Assembly (NCBI GenBank): GCA_964568625.1
Contig: CAZMQG010000036.1
Location: 1-5,081 of the forward strand
Origin: JBAZAX01 sp964568625
GTDB taxonomy: Bacteria; Babelota; Babeliae; Babelales; RVW-14
Reading direction: 5' to 3'
Length of the DNA: 5,081 nucleotides
The notes under the pieces are model-generated. The model searched no databases and was not told the origin of the DNA. It saw nothing but the letters and a program-made list of their open reading frames with translations. Each line of letters starts with the position of its first letter. Positions within the stretch are counted from its first letter, which is position 1. Below, one piece after another: positions 1-5,081 of this stretch. The position numbers and the translations under genes are program-made.

Positions 1-1040
1 AATTTTATAACATCGCTTCTTATTTTTATTAATTTTGTTAGCAATAGTTCCAAAACTAAATGGCGTTCGATCTTTTTGTTTGATGTTTGTATAGGGTTAC
101 TTACTGCAAATTCATTGATTACTTCTTCAAGTTTATTTAAAAAACAATCAACTTCGAGAGGTTCCCCAATCTTTTGCGTTTTATAAAAAGCAGAACTTAT
201 TGCCAAAAATTCTTCTGATAGGATTACTTTTTCTGCGTAAAAATTTTGACTCAAAATTTTACTTAAATAATAAGCCTGTTTAGACGATTGTGTAATTCCA
301 CATAAGATGTATGAAATAACGGAACTTTGTAGTCTATTGGGTAAACTTCTAAAAATTATAGAGCGAACGGACTTTTCTGTGTACTCAGTCCAAGCCATTG
401 GGACTGGGCCTTTTCTTAGCGATGGGTTATATAAATCAAATAAGTGATCAAGAATGGTAAGCTTTGCTTGCTGCATCTCGACAAAATCAAGCGGTTCTTT
501 GAGTATTGAAAGTCTAGAATCTTCATACGAAACAGAGAGTGCTTCCAAATTTAGACAAGCAAATTTAAACCAGTAAATTACTTCGCTTAATCGTTGCGCA
601 TACCAAGGTGCATTATCTAATCCAATAATTCCACCATTATTAGCAAGATTTTTAATGTAAGCGATCTCGTTTTTAATGTAGAGCTTTAGATTGTTTAATT
701 CTGTCTGATTTAATAAAGCCGTACGATTCAAAAATAGATAGTTATCAAAAATTGAATTGAACTCTTCTGTTATGGCATTGAGTCTAGTCTCAAGTTCAGC
801 TTTTATTTTACTTTCAGAATTATTCGAGGAATCAATTTGCTCTTGGGCAGGATTAGTGGGTTCTGATGCCACTTGTATATCAACTGGTTGGTTTTGTTTA
901 GTAGTTGGTTTTGTGGTCAAAAGATCAGGGTTATCTGCTAAAAATTGTTCAAGTTCCGGCTCAACTTCTTGGGTGAATATTGGTTTTAAAGTAAGAGCAA
1001 AAACTAAACTTGCTACAGATATGTATTTTAATAATTTCAT
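1..1040 (-). CDS. Exported protein of unknown family, C-terminus beyond left edge
   Basis: This open frame starts at ATG 1038-1040 and runs 346 codons plus 2 nt to the window edge without a stop, so the C-terminus is missing. I translated it by hand. The start is fixed by a strong Shine-Dalgarno GGAGGT 8 nt upstream. Residues 1-23 look like a signal peptide (MKLLKY, then a hydrophobic core SVASLVFALTL); no classical AxA cleavage site is visible, so the cleavage point near T23/Q24 is uncertain. Residues about 24-78 are rich in P, Q, N, T, S and E and read as a disordered linker. From about 79 onward the chain looks alpha-helical, with tryptophans at W146, W157 and W217 and cysteines at 162, 247 and 299. 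No catalytic motif or known domain is recognised. It follows the 800-residue exported protein by 26 nt on the same strand, so the two are probably co-transcribed and may act together outside the cytoplasm. The coding call is firm; the function is unknown. Confidence 0.9.
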   Translation of the reverse strand, partial: MKLLKYISVASLVFALTLKPIFTQEVEPELEQFLADNPDLLTTKPTTKQNQPVDIQVASEPTNPAQEQIDSSNNSESKIKAELETRLNAITEEFNSIFDNYLFLNRTALLNQTELNNLKLYIKNEIAYIKNLANNGGIIGLDNAPWYAQRLSEVIYWFKFACLNLEALSVSYEDSRLSILKEPLDFVEMQQAKLTILDHLFDLYNPSLRKGPVPMAWTEYTEKSVRSIIFRSLPNRLQSSVISYILCGITQSSKQAYYLSKILSQNFYAEKVILSEEFLAISSAFYKTQKIGEPLEVDCFLNKLEEVINEFAVSNPIQTSNKKIERHLVLELLLTKLIKIRSDVIK

Positions 1041-1048
1041 GTAAATTT

Positions 1049-1054
1049 ACCTCC
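1049..1054 (-). promoter_or_regulatory. Strong Shine-Dalgarno for the downstream exported gene
   Basis: The minus strand reads GGAGGT 8 nt before the ATG at 1040, a full match to the anti-Shine-Dalgarno core at ideal spacing. It lies wholly in the 26-nt gap after the stop of the upstream gene, so this cistron can initiate independently. It is clearly stronger than the GGGGGA before the upstream gene, which suggests that the second product may be made at an equal or higher level per transcript. Confidence 0.85.
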
Positions 1055-1066
1055 ACGAAAAGCAGA

Positions 1067-3469
1067 TTAGTTTAGGCTTTGTTCTGTTATCCCAACACAG
1101 CCCAAAAATGTTTTATAGTTATTTGGGATAGTCTTCCACAAATACATATATAATTTTGCATTATTTTTGAGATGTGAAGAATGAGCCAAAATTTGTGTTA
1201 ATGAATTTTGTAGACGTTCCTTGACGAACATAAATTGGTCAGCATGAGTAGTAATGTCTTGTACAAATTCGCTTAAGAACGATTCTCTAAGCATAATTTT
1301 TGCCACAAAATCTTCCTGTTTTTCGCTATCTATTATGTGACCAACTTCGAGCTCTAACTTTGTGATTTGGTCTAATTTTTCTTTAGATATTTTATCTGTG
1401 CCTACGGATGCAAAGGCTTTTCGATATGCTTCAAGCATTTTTGCTTTTTCATTGTCTTGACGAATTTGCTTTGCGGTTATTTCGAGTTGTTTTACAAATG
1501 TTTTTTGCAGGGAGACTGTTTCATCTAATAAAAGTTCTTGAATTACTTTATCATCAATGTCTTTTACTAGTTCAAGGTTATTTAATTTAGAATCAATTTG
1601 CATGTTTAATTCATTTGCATTGCTATCAAGAAGATTTGCAATAGTTTCACGTATTGCCAATTTCCCATCAATTGATTTTTCTACAACAGGCTGAGTAGAT
1701 GCTTTTTCGATTCTGTCTTCAAGCGTTTTTATTGTGCTTAAAAGCTTGTCAGATGGAGTTCCTCCGGTTCTTTGTTTTGTTTCTAATATAGCATATAGTT
1801 TTGCAAGGTTTTGCTTATCTTTTTCAACCGTATTATTGCCATGATTGGTTGCATCTCTTAAATTATTGGTTTCGAGATCAGAAATATTTTTTTGAATTGT
1901 CAAAATTTGAACATCAATTTTTGAAAATTCAGATTTTAGTGATTCAATTTTAGCTTGTACTTCATCTGTGTTTTTATTGTACTGTAAAGCTAAAACTTTT
2001 TGCCATTTTGCTAGCTGTGAAGTTTTTTCAGTTTTTTGATTTTCAAGTTTTGCTAATTCAGATTTAAGCGAAGTGATTTTTTCCTGACGATTTTGTTCAG
2101 CTGATTGTTCTACTGAGGATGCATCAACACTAGAAATAATCGCTTCGATTTCTTGTTTGATTTGGTTGAATATTTGATTACCATCTTGAGATCTAACAAA
2201 TTTTTCCAAATCAATACGACATTTTTCTTTTTTAGTAAATTTGGCTTTATATTTTGATGAGATTTCATCCGTTTTTGTAAAGATTGCCTTTTTTACTTGA
2301 AGGTACTCTTTAAATGAGCTGCAAAGAGTTATTAAGAGTTCTTTTAAAGTATTGATTAATGACATATCTTCAGTAATATATGCTACCAAATATTCGTTAT
2401 ATCTTTGATTGAGAGCAAAGATTAATTTTGGTAATTTTGTTTGCAAGTCGTTTATTTGATTTATTAAGTCTGCTGGTTTATCAGAATTTGCAGACAATGA
2501 AAATTCTTCGTAGCCAACCATTGTTTGTGCGAATTTATTATTGGGGATTGATATATCAGCTCTAAATTTTACAAAGTCATTGGCATCAACAATTCCATAT
2601 CCTTGAGGTTTTATAAAACTGTTGATTTGATCTTGCAAGCTTATATTAGTAGTTTGTGATGGATTATTTATTGCTGTGTAATTTTTGAATTGTTCAAAAA
2701 CAGATTTTGCCATAGCTTCATCTCTGAAGATAAAGTTTTTAACATGAACAGGCCTCTTTGATGTTTTATTGTAGTCTGCATTGTTAATAAGGACAGTCCA
2801 CAAGTCATCGATAAATTCAATTAAGCCGAATTTGTTATCCTTCAAAACCGTTTTGAGTGACTCTGGTAGATACGTTGATAGACGTTTATTTCTATCAATA
2901 AAATCAATGTCTTCAACTTGACTTAATCTGAATAAGAGGCAAAAGGATTCTTCTATTACTCTGGACCATTCTCCATCTGCCCTAGCAGTGTTGAGTAAAA
3001 TCAAAAACTTAAAAGTGAAAAGTTGAACGGGATTTAGTTTAAAGTCGATTAACCATTTTAATAGTTCTACATTTTTTGCGTTTTTGTAAAGTTCGTTTTC
3101 GACAACGATTCTGGCAAATCCGGCAAGAGTGGCTTTATCTGAATATTCAGTATTGGTTACACCGAATTTGACTGGATTAATTTGTGCGGGAACTGATTTA
3201 AGCGGCGTGAAAATATTTCCATGTCCGGCTTGAATGTCAAATGAAACTTCCTGGCCTGCGATTACAAAAACAACTTTATCATTGGTGTAATAATTCAAAT
3301 TTTTTACAGTTCTTAGAGATGAATAAAATGCATCAATAAGATTGCTGAAATCAAAATCTTGATTTTGTTGCGAGCTCAGTTGCGCACCAGCAACGTTTTT
3401 TGTTTCAACAGATAAGAATGCAAATGCAAAAAAGATAGACGCTAAAATTTTTTTGAATCCCTTGTTCAT
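1067..3469 (-). CDS. Exported 800-residue coiled-coil protein of unknown function
   Basis: The complete gene runs from ATG 3467-3469 to a TAA stop at 1067-1069. Residues 1-29 form a good signal peptide: basic MNKGFKK, hydrophobic core LASIFFAFAFLSV and the cleavage motif AGA before Q30, so the mature protein should be periplasmic, surface-located or secreted. No other membrane segment or lipobox is seen. Residues about 40-325 look like a mixed helical/strand globular part (for example DKVVFVIAGQEVSFDI at 64-79). About 330-450 is helical. About 452-592 is rich in K, E, Q and L with heptad spacing and is very likely coiled coil, including two similar segments, TSLKSELAKLE (466-476) and ESLKSEFSKID (509-519), 43 residues apart. 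About 600-800 is again helical, ending in WKTIPNN and CVGIT. There are only four cysteines (177, 383, 417, 791). No enzyme motif is recognised; a structural, adhesin-like or host-interaction role is possible but is only inference. It is the first gene of a probable two-gene operon. Confidence 0.93.
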   Translation of the reverse strand: MNKGFKKILASIFFAFAFLSVETKNVAGAQLSSQQNQDFDFSNLIDAFYSSLRTVKNLNYYTNDKVVFVIAGQEVSFDIQAGHGNIFTPLKSVPAQINPVKFGVTNTEYSDKATLAGFARIVVENELYKNAKNVELLKWLIDFKLNPVQLFTFKFLILLNTARADGEWSRVIEESFCLLFRLSQVEDIDFIDRNKRLSTYLPESLKTVLKDNKFGLIEFIDDLWTVLINNADYNKTSKRPVHVKNFIFRDEAMAKSVFEQFKNYTAINNPSQTTNISLQDQINSFIKPQGYGIVDANDFVKFRADISIPNNKFAQTMVGYEEFSLSANSDKPADLINQINDLQTKLPKLIFALNQRYNEYLVAYITEDMSLINTLKELLITLCSSFKEYLQVKKAIFTKTDEISSKYKAKFTKKEKCRIDLEKFVRSQDGNQIFNQIKQEIEAIISSVDASSVEQSAEQNRQEKITSLKSELAKLENQKTEKTSQLAKWQKVLALQYNKNTDEVQAKIESLKSEFSKIDVQILTIQKNISDLETNNLRDATNHGNNTVEKDKQNLAKLYAILETKQRTGGTPSDKLLSTIKTLEDRIEKASTQPVVEKSIDGKLAIRETIANLLDSNANELNMQIDSKLNNLELVKDIDDKVIQELLLDETVSLQKTFVKQLEITAKQIRQDNEKAKMLEAYRKAFASVGTDKISKEKLDQITKLELEVGHIIDSEKQEDFVAKIMLRESFLSEFVQDITTHADQFMFVKERLQNSLTQILAHSSHLKNNAKLYMYLWKTIPNNYKTFLGCVGITEQSLN

Positions 3470-3473
3470 AAAT

Positions 3474-3522
3474 CCCCCGAATTAGTCCTCTAGGACAATA
3501 ATATAAAGCCCGCCATTACAGT
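3474..3522 (-). promoter_or_regulatory. 5' leader of the exported-protein operon, with short hairpin and weak SD
   Basis: If transcription starts near 3522, as the promoter predicts, the mRNA has a leader of about 53 nt before the ATG at 3469. It carries a small hairpin (GTCC, loop TAGA, GGAC, at 3485-3496) and then the G-rich run GGGGGA at 3473-3478. That run is the only Shine-Dalgarno candidate, and at 3-4 nt it sits unusually close to the start codon. The hairpin ends 6 nt upstream of the G-run and could modulate ribosome access, but it is only 4 bp long. Confidence 0.4.
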
Positions 3523-3528
3523 ATGGGC

Positions 3529-3557
3529 AGTATAGCAGGCTGAATTGAGAATTGCAA
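3529..3557 (-). promoter_or_regulatory. Sigma70-type promoter of the exported-protein operon
   Basis: On the minus strand the -35 hexamer TTGCAA (3552-3557, 4 of 6 matches to consensus) and the -10 hexamer TATACT (3529-3534, 5 of 6) are separated by exactly 17 bp. The -10 is preceded by TGC, giving the extended -10 form. The expected start is near 3522, about 53 nt before the ATG of the 800-residue protein. It is the best-matching promoter seen upstream of this gene and points the right way. Confidence 0.75.
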
Positions 3558-3562
3558 ACAAA

Positions 3563-3594
3563 AATACGCCAATGCCAAACGGGGTTCTCGTATT
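3563..3594. repeat. Inverted repeat AATACG / CGTATT upstream of operon promoter
   Basis: Perfect 6-bp arms at 3563-3568 and 3589-3594 flank a 20-nt spacer. The spacer could add inner CC/GG pairing. The repeat lies 6 bp upstream of the -35 hexamer of the leftward operon promoter, a position where an activator or repressor could bind. Arms this short can arise by chance in AT-rich DNA, so the regulatory reading is weak. Confidence 0.3.
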
Positions 3595-3710
3595 ATTTCA
3601 GTTATAATTTAATGCTTAGATCGGGCTTAATTTTTAAGACAGCTTAGCAATCCATATCAGAATCATATTTTGAGTAAATATTGTTTTTTGGGGTGATATT
3701 TTTTGATAAA

Positions 3711-3736
3711 TTTAGTCTAAAGTTTTGTTGACTAAA
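3711..3736. repeat. Inverted repeat TTTAGTC / GACTAAA overlapping the tRNA promoter -35
   Basis: Perfect 7-bp arms at 3711-3717 and 3730-3736 are separated by 12 nt, and the right arm covers most of the TTGACT -35 hexamer. A T7 run follows at 3741-3747 on the plus strand, so a weak terminator-like hairpin is an alternative, though no plus-strand gene lies upstream to be terminated. An operator-type site or a bidirectional transcription barrier is possible. Confidence 0.4.
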
Positions 3737-3756
3737 GACCTTTTTTTCTTTACTAT
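3728..3756 (+). promoter_or_regulatory. Sigma70-type promoter of the tRNA-Val/tRNA-Asn unit
   Basis: TTGACT (3728-3733, 5 of 6 matches) and TACTAT (3751-3756, 4 of 6) are separated by exactly 17 bp, with a T-rich spacer. The expected start is near 3763, giving a 5' extension of about 23 nt before tRNA-Val. No other promoter is seen between the two tRNAs, so it probably drives both. Confidence 0.7.
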
Positions 3757-3785
3757 TTACCTAGCAATTGAAATTAATACATCTG

Positions 3786-3862
3786 GGGCGAATAGCTCAG
3801 TTGGTTAGAGCACCTGCCTTACAAGCAGGGGGTCACAGGTTCGAATCCTGTTTCGCCCACCA
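3786..3862 (+). tRNA. tRNA-Val, anticodon UAC
   Basis: A complete 77-nt cloverleaf: acceptor GGGCGAA (3786-3792) pairs with TTCGCCC (3852-3858), D stem GCTC/GAGC, anticodon stem CCTGC/GCAGG (3813-3817 and 3825-3829) around loop CTTACAA with anticodon TAC at 3820-3822, a 5-nt variable loop, and T stem ACAGG/CCTGT with loop TTCGAAT. The discriminator is A and CCA is encoded at 3860-3862. The UAC anticodon reads GUA and, by wobble, other valine codons. It is first in a two-tRNA unit. Confidence 0.97.
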
Positions 3863-3904
3863 TTGATGTTCTTCTAATTAAATTCTTGAAATACAAAATT
3901 GTGT
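3863..3904 (+). other. Spacer between tRNA-Val and tRNA-Asn
   Basis: This 42-nt AT-rich spacer has no promoter, terminator or reading frame of note. The close spacing supports one precursor transcript cut by tRNA-processing nucleases. Confidence 0.6.
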
Positions 3905-3980
3905 TCCCCGATAGCTCAGCTGGTAGAGCAAACGACTGTTAATCGTTTTGTCGCAGGTTCGAATCCTGCTCGGGGAGCCA
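3905..3980 (+). tRNA. tRNA-Asn, anticodon GUU; integration target
   Basis: A complete 76-nt cloverleaf: acceptor TCCCCGA (3905-3911) pairs with TCGGGGA (3970-3976), D stem GCTC/GAGC, anticodon stem AACGA/TCGTT (3931-3935 and 3943-3947) around loop CTGTTAA with anticodon GTT at 3938-3940, and T stem GCAGG/CCTGC with loop TTCGAAT. The discriminator is G and CCA is encoded at 3978-3980. No structural base is lost, so the tRNA should be functional. Its 3' half overlaps the end of the converging recombinase gene, marking it as the attachment site of an integrated element. If the element entered here, the 3' part of the gene may be the copy it brought in. Confidence 0.97.
3939..3980. other. Probable left attachment site (att) in tRNA-Asn 3' half
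   Basis: The recombinase reading frame runs through the tRNA 3' end and stops in the anticodon, so the junction between host and element must lie in or next to this segment. The exact core cannot be set from one end. A direct copy of part of this segment is expected at the far end of the element, to the right of the window. Confidence 0.6.
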
Positions 3981-5081
3981 TTTTCCAGATTTGCTACTTT
4001 CCATTATCATCTCAAACGGTTTAGCCAGCTTCAGATCAAGCTTTCCGTCTTTGTAAATGCAGTTCGATGTTACCAAATTTATAAGCTTACGTTTTTGTTC
4101 GGCGTTTCGTGTCTTAAACAATCCAGAGGCCTTTTTCGCGAGTTCTAGGATTAAATTTGCGTTCTCCAAGAATGAAGTATCTGCCTTCTGTGTTGCTAAT
4201 AACTTCATTGATAGTTGTTCTTTTTCCGTCAACCAGGTTGAGGTATGTTGCTTCCAAAACTCTTCGCTAATCTTTCCATCAAGCTTATCCAAATACGCTT
4301 GATCTATGCGATTCTGGAGCATTTTTATTTGTTTTTCGATTGACTCTATTGTCTCATTGTGGAATTCAATTTTATCTTGGAAGCTTTCCTTCAAACTTTG
4401 TAAAATCATCTTCTGTTGTTCTTCTGTGACATGAATACTATCAAGTAGTTTTTCAAATTCTGCCTCAACCACTTCTTGTTTTATGTAAGGTTGTTTGCAC
4501 GTACCCTTTTTTTCTGTGCAATGATAATAAATGTACTTGTCCTTTTTAATCTCAGCCGTTAGATAACATCCACAATTTCCGCACTTTATTAAATTGGTGT
4601 ATGGGAACATTCCCTTATTCGATTTATTCTTGGTTGGTTTCATTAGTTTATCCTGTACATTATAAAACAATTCTTTACTGACGATTGGCTCATGGCTGGC
4701 ATTTTCATACTTCTTGCCCTTCCAGTAAAAGGACCCGATATAAAATTCATTCTTTAAAATTCTTTCAAGCGTACTGATATGAAAATTTTTACCATTCCTG
4801 TATATCATGCCCTCTGCGACTAGTTTTTTTCTAAGCTTTGCCAGAGATTCAACTTCATACGCATACAATTCAAATGCTCTTTTTATAAAACGTGCAGCTT
4901 CCACATCCAGGGCTATTACTCTTCGGCCTTTCTCTTCTCCATTGACGTATCCGTAAGGCGCAACTGAAGGATACGTCCCTTGTTCAGCCTTTTCTAGCAT
5001 ACCCTTTTTCGTCTCTTCAGATAGGTTATCAATGTGGTTTTTGGACATTAAAGCTTTTATGCCAAACATGAACTTTTCATT
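3939..5081 (-). CDS. Large serine recombinase (site-specific integrase), N-terminus beyond right edge
   Basis: The frame is open to the window edge: four codons, NEKF, precede the internal ATG at 5069, and the NEKFMFGIKALMSKNHIDNL context is the usual end of the catalytic resolvase domain. The serine-nucleophile domain is therefore off-window and 5069 is not the true start. About 380 residues are visible. Numbered from the Met at 5069, residues 15-41 hold NLSEETKKGMLEKAEQG and APYGY, typical of the recombinase DNA-binding domain (to about 145). About 155-210 is a zinc-ribbon domain with C163, C166, C184 and C191 as likely zinc ligands. About 225-295 is coiled coil, as used by large serine integrases for synapsis control. 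The enzyme would integrate or excise the element by double-strand cleavage and strand rotation. The last 13 residues, WLPEQDSNLRQND, are the antisense of tRNA-Asn, and the TAA stop lies over its anticodon. It converges on the tRNA unit with no visible terminator between. Confidence 0.95.
   Translation of the reverse strand, partial: NEKFMFGIKALMSKNHIDNLSEETKKGMLEKAEQGTYPSVAPYGYVNGEEKGRRVIALDVEAARFIKRAFELYAYEVESLAKLRKKLVAEGMIYRNGKNFHISTLERILKNEFYIGSFYWKGKKYENASHEPIVSKELFYNVQDKLMKPTKNKSNKGMFPYTNLIKCGNCGCYLTAEIKKDKYIYYHCTEKKGTCKQPYIKQEVVEAEFEKLLDSIHVTEEQQKMILQSLKESFQDKIEFHNETIESIEKQIKMLQNRIDQAYLDKLDGKISEEFWKQHTSTWLTEKEQLSMKLLATQKADTSFLENANLILELAKKASGLFKTRNAEQKRKLINLVTSNCIYKDGKLDLKLAKPFEMIMESSKSGKWLPEQDSNLRQND
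3939..5081. mobile_element. Left end of an element integrated at tRNA-Asn
   Basis: A serine recombinase gene abuts and overlaps the 3' end of an intact tRNA, with its own 3' end towards the tRNA, the standard layout at the end of an integrative element. Sampled stretches of the recombinase gene look somewhat richer in GC than the exported-protein genes to the left, which fits transfer but was not measured over the whole region. The element's cargo and type (prophage, conjugative or mobilizable) are off-window to the right. Confidence 0.75.

Larger units (their letters stand above)
3470..3785. other. Divergent intergenic region between exported-protein operon and tRNA genes
   Basis: About 316 bp without a coding frame of useful length: plus-strand ATGs at 3572 and 3612 close after about 11 codons. 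It holds the leftward operon promoter (3529-3557), the rightward tRNA promoter (3728-3756), and two inverted repeats (3563-3594 and 3711-3736). The stretch from about 3610 to 3710 shows nothing I can name. It is AT-rich with T-runs and no convincing promoter pair. Confidence 0.7.

Noticed and set aside
757..1044. Plus-strand frame of 95 codons with a hydrophobic-looking product
   Set aside because: It lies entirely opposite the exported-protein gene starting at 1040, which has a Shine-Dalgarno sequence, a signal peptide and a much longer frame; the plus frame is its shadow.
1408..1590. Plus-strand frame of 60 codons
   Set aside because: It is antisense to the coiled-coil protein gene, with no ribosome site or separate promoter seen.
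3508..3528. GCCC/GGGC pairing downstream of the operon promoter
   Set aside because: The stem is only 4 bp with a 13-nt loop, too weak to call a terminator or riboswitch.
3603..3608. Perfect TATAAT hexamer on the plus strand
   Set aside because: No -35-like hexamer lies 16-18 bp upstream (the sequence there is G-rich), and the next gene is about 180 bp away with its own better promoter.
3948..4302. Two plus-strand frames of 66 and 81 codons after tRNA-Asn
   Set aside because: Both are antisense to the recombinase; the first begins inside the tRNA and has no ribosome site.
5067..5069. ATG as the start of the recombinase
   Set aside because: The frame remains open to the edge and the upstream codons NEKF continue the conserved serine-recombinase sequence; a start here would lack the catalytic domain.
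1..5081. CRISPR array, toxin-antitoxin pair, retron or other defence system
   Set aside because: No regularly spaced direct repeats, small paired genes or reverse transcriptase motifs are visible; any cargo of the element would lie to the right of the window.

Overview
The window is AT-rich bacterial DNA from an organism with signal-peptide-bearing exported proteins, sigma70-type promoters and tRNA genes that encode their own CCA ends. The sequence does not fix the taxon. The low GC, the large helical exported proteins of no recognisable family and the style of the recombinase would fit a host-associated Gram-negative lineage (Dependentiae/TM6-like, Rickettsiales-like or Legionellales-like), but this is only an impression.

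Left part (1-3534, minus strand): two genes form a probable operon transcribed right to left. A good sigma70 promoter (-35 TTGCAA, 17-bp spacer, -10 TATACT with an extended TG) lies at 3529-3557. It is followed by a leader of about 53 nt, then an 800-residue exported coiled-coil protein (1067-3469). After a 26-nt gap holding a strong Shine-Dalgarno sequence comes a second exported protein starting at 1040, which is still open after 346 codons at the left edge. I recognise neither family. Both look mostly helical with N-terminal signal peptides, and they share a short motif (aromatic-basic-S/T-I/L-P-N, then C-x0-1-G-I-T), so they may be distant relatives or partners.

Middle (3470-3980): a non-coding stretch of about 316 bp carries the operon promoter and, pointing the other way, a tRNA promoter (TTGACT, 17 bp, TACTAT) whose -35 lies within one arm of a 7-bp inverted repeat. 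It drives tRNA-Val(UAC) and tRNA-Asn(GUU), 42 nt apart.

Right part (3939-5081, minus strand): the C-terminal 380 residues of a large serine recombinase enter from the right edge. The gene runs head-on into tRNA-Asn: its last 13 codons are the antisense of the tRNA 3' half, and its stop codon lies across the anticodon. This is the signature of an element integrated into the 3' end of tRNA-Asn. The tRNA stays intact, its 3' segment is the left attachment site, and the rest of the element lies to the right of the window.
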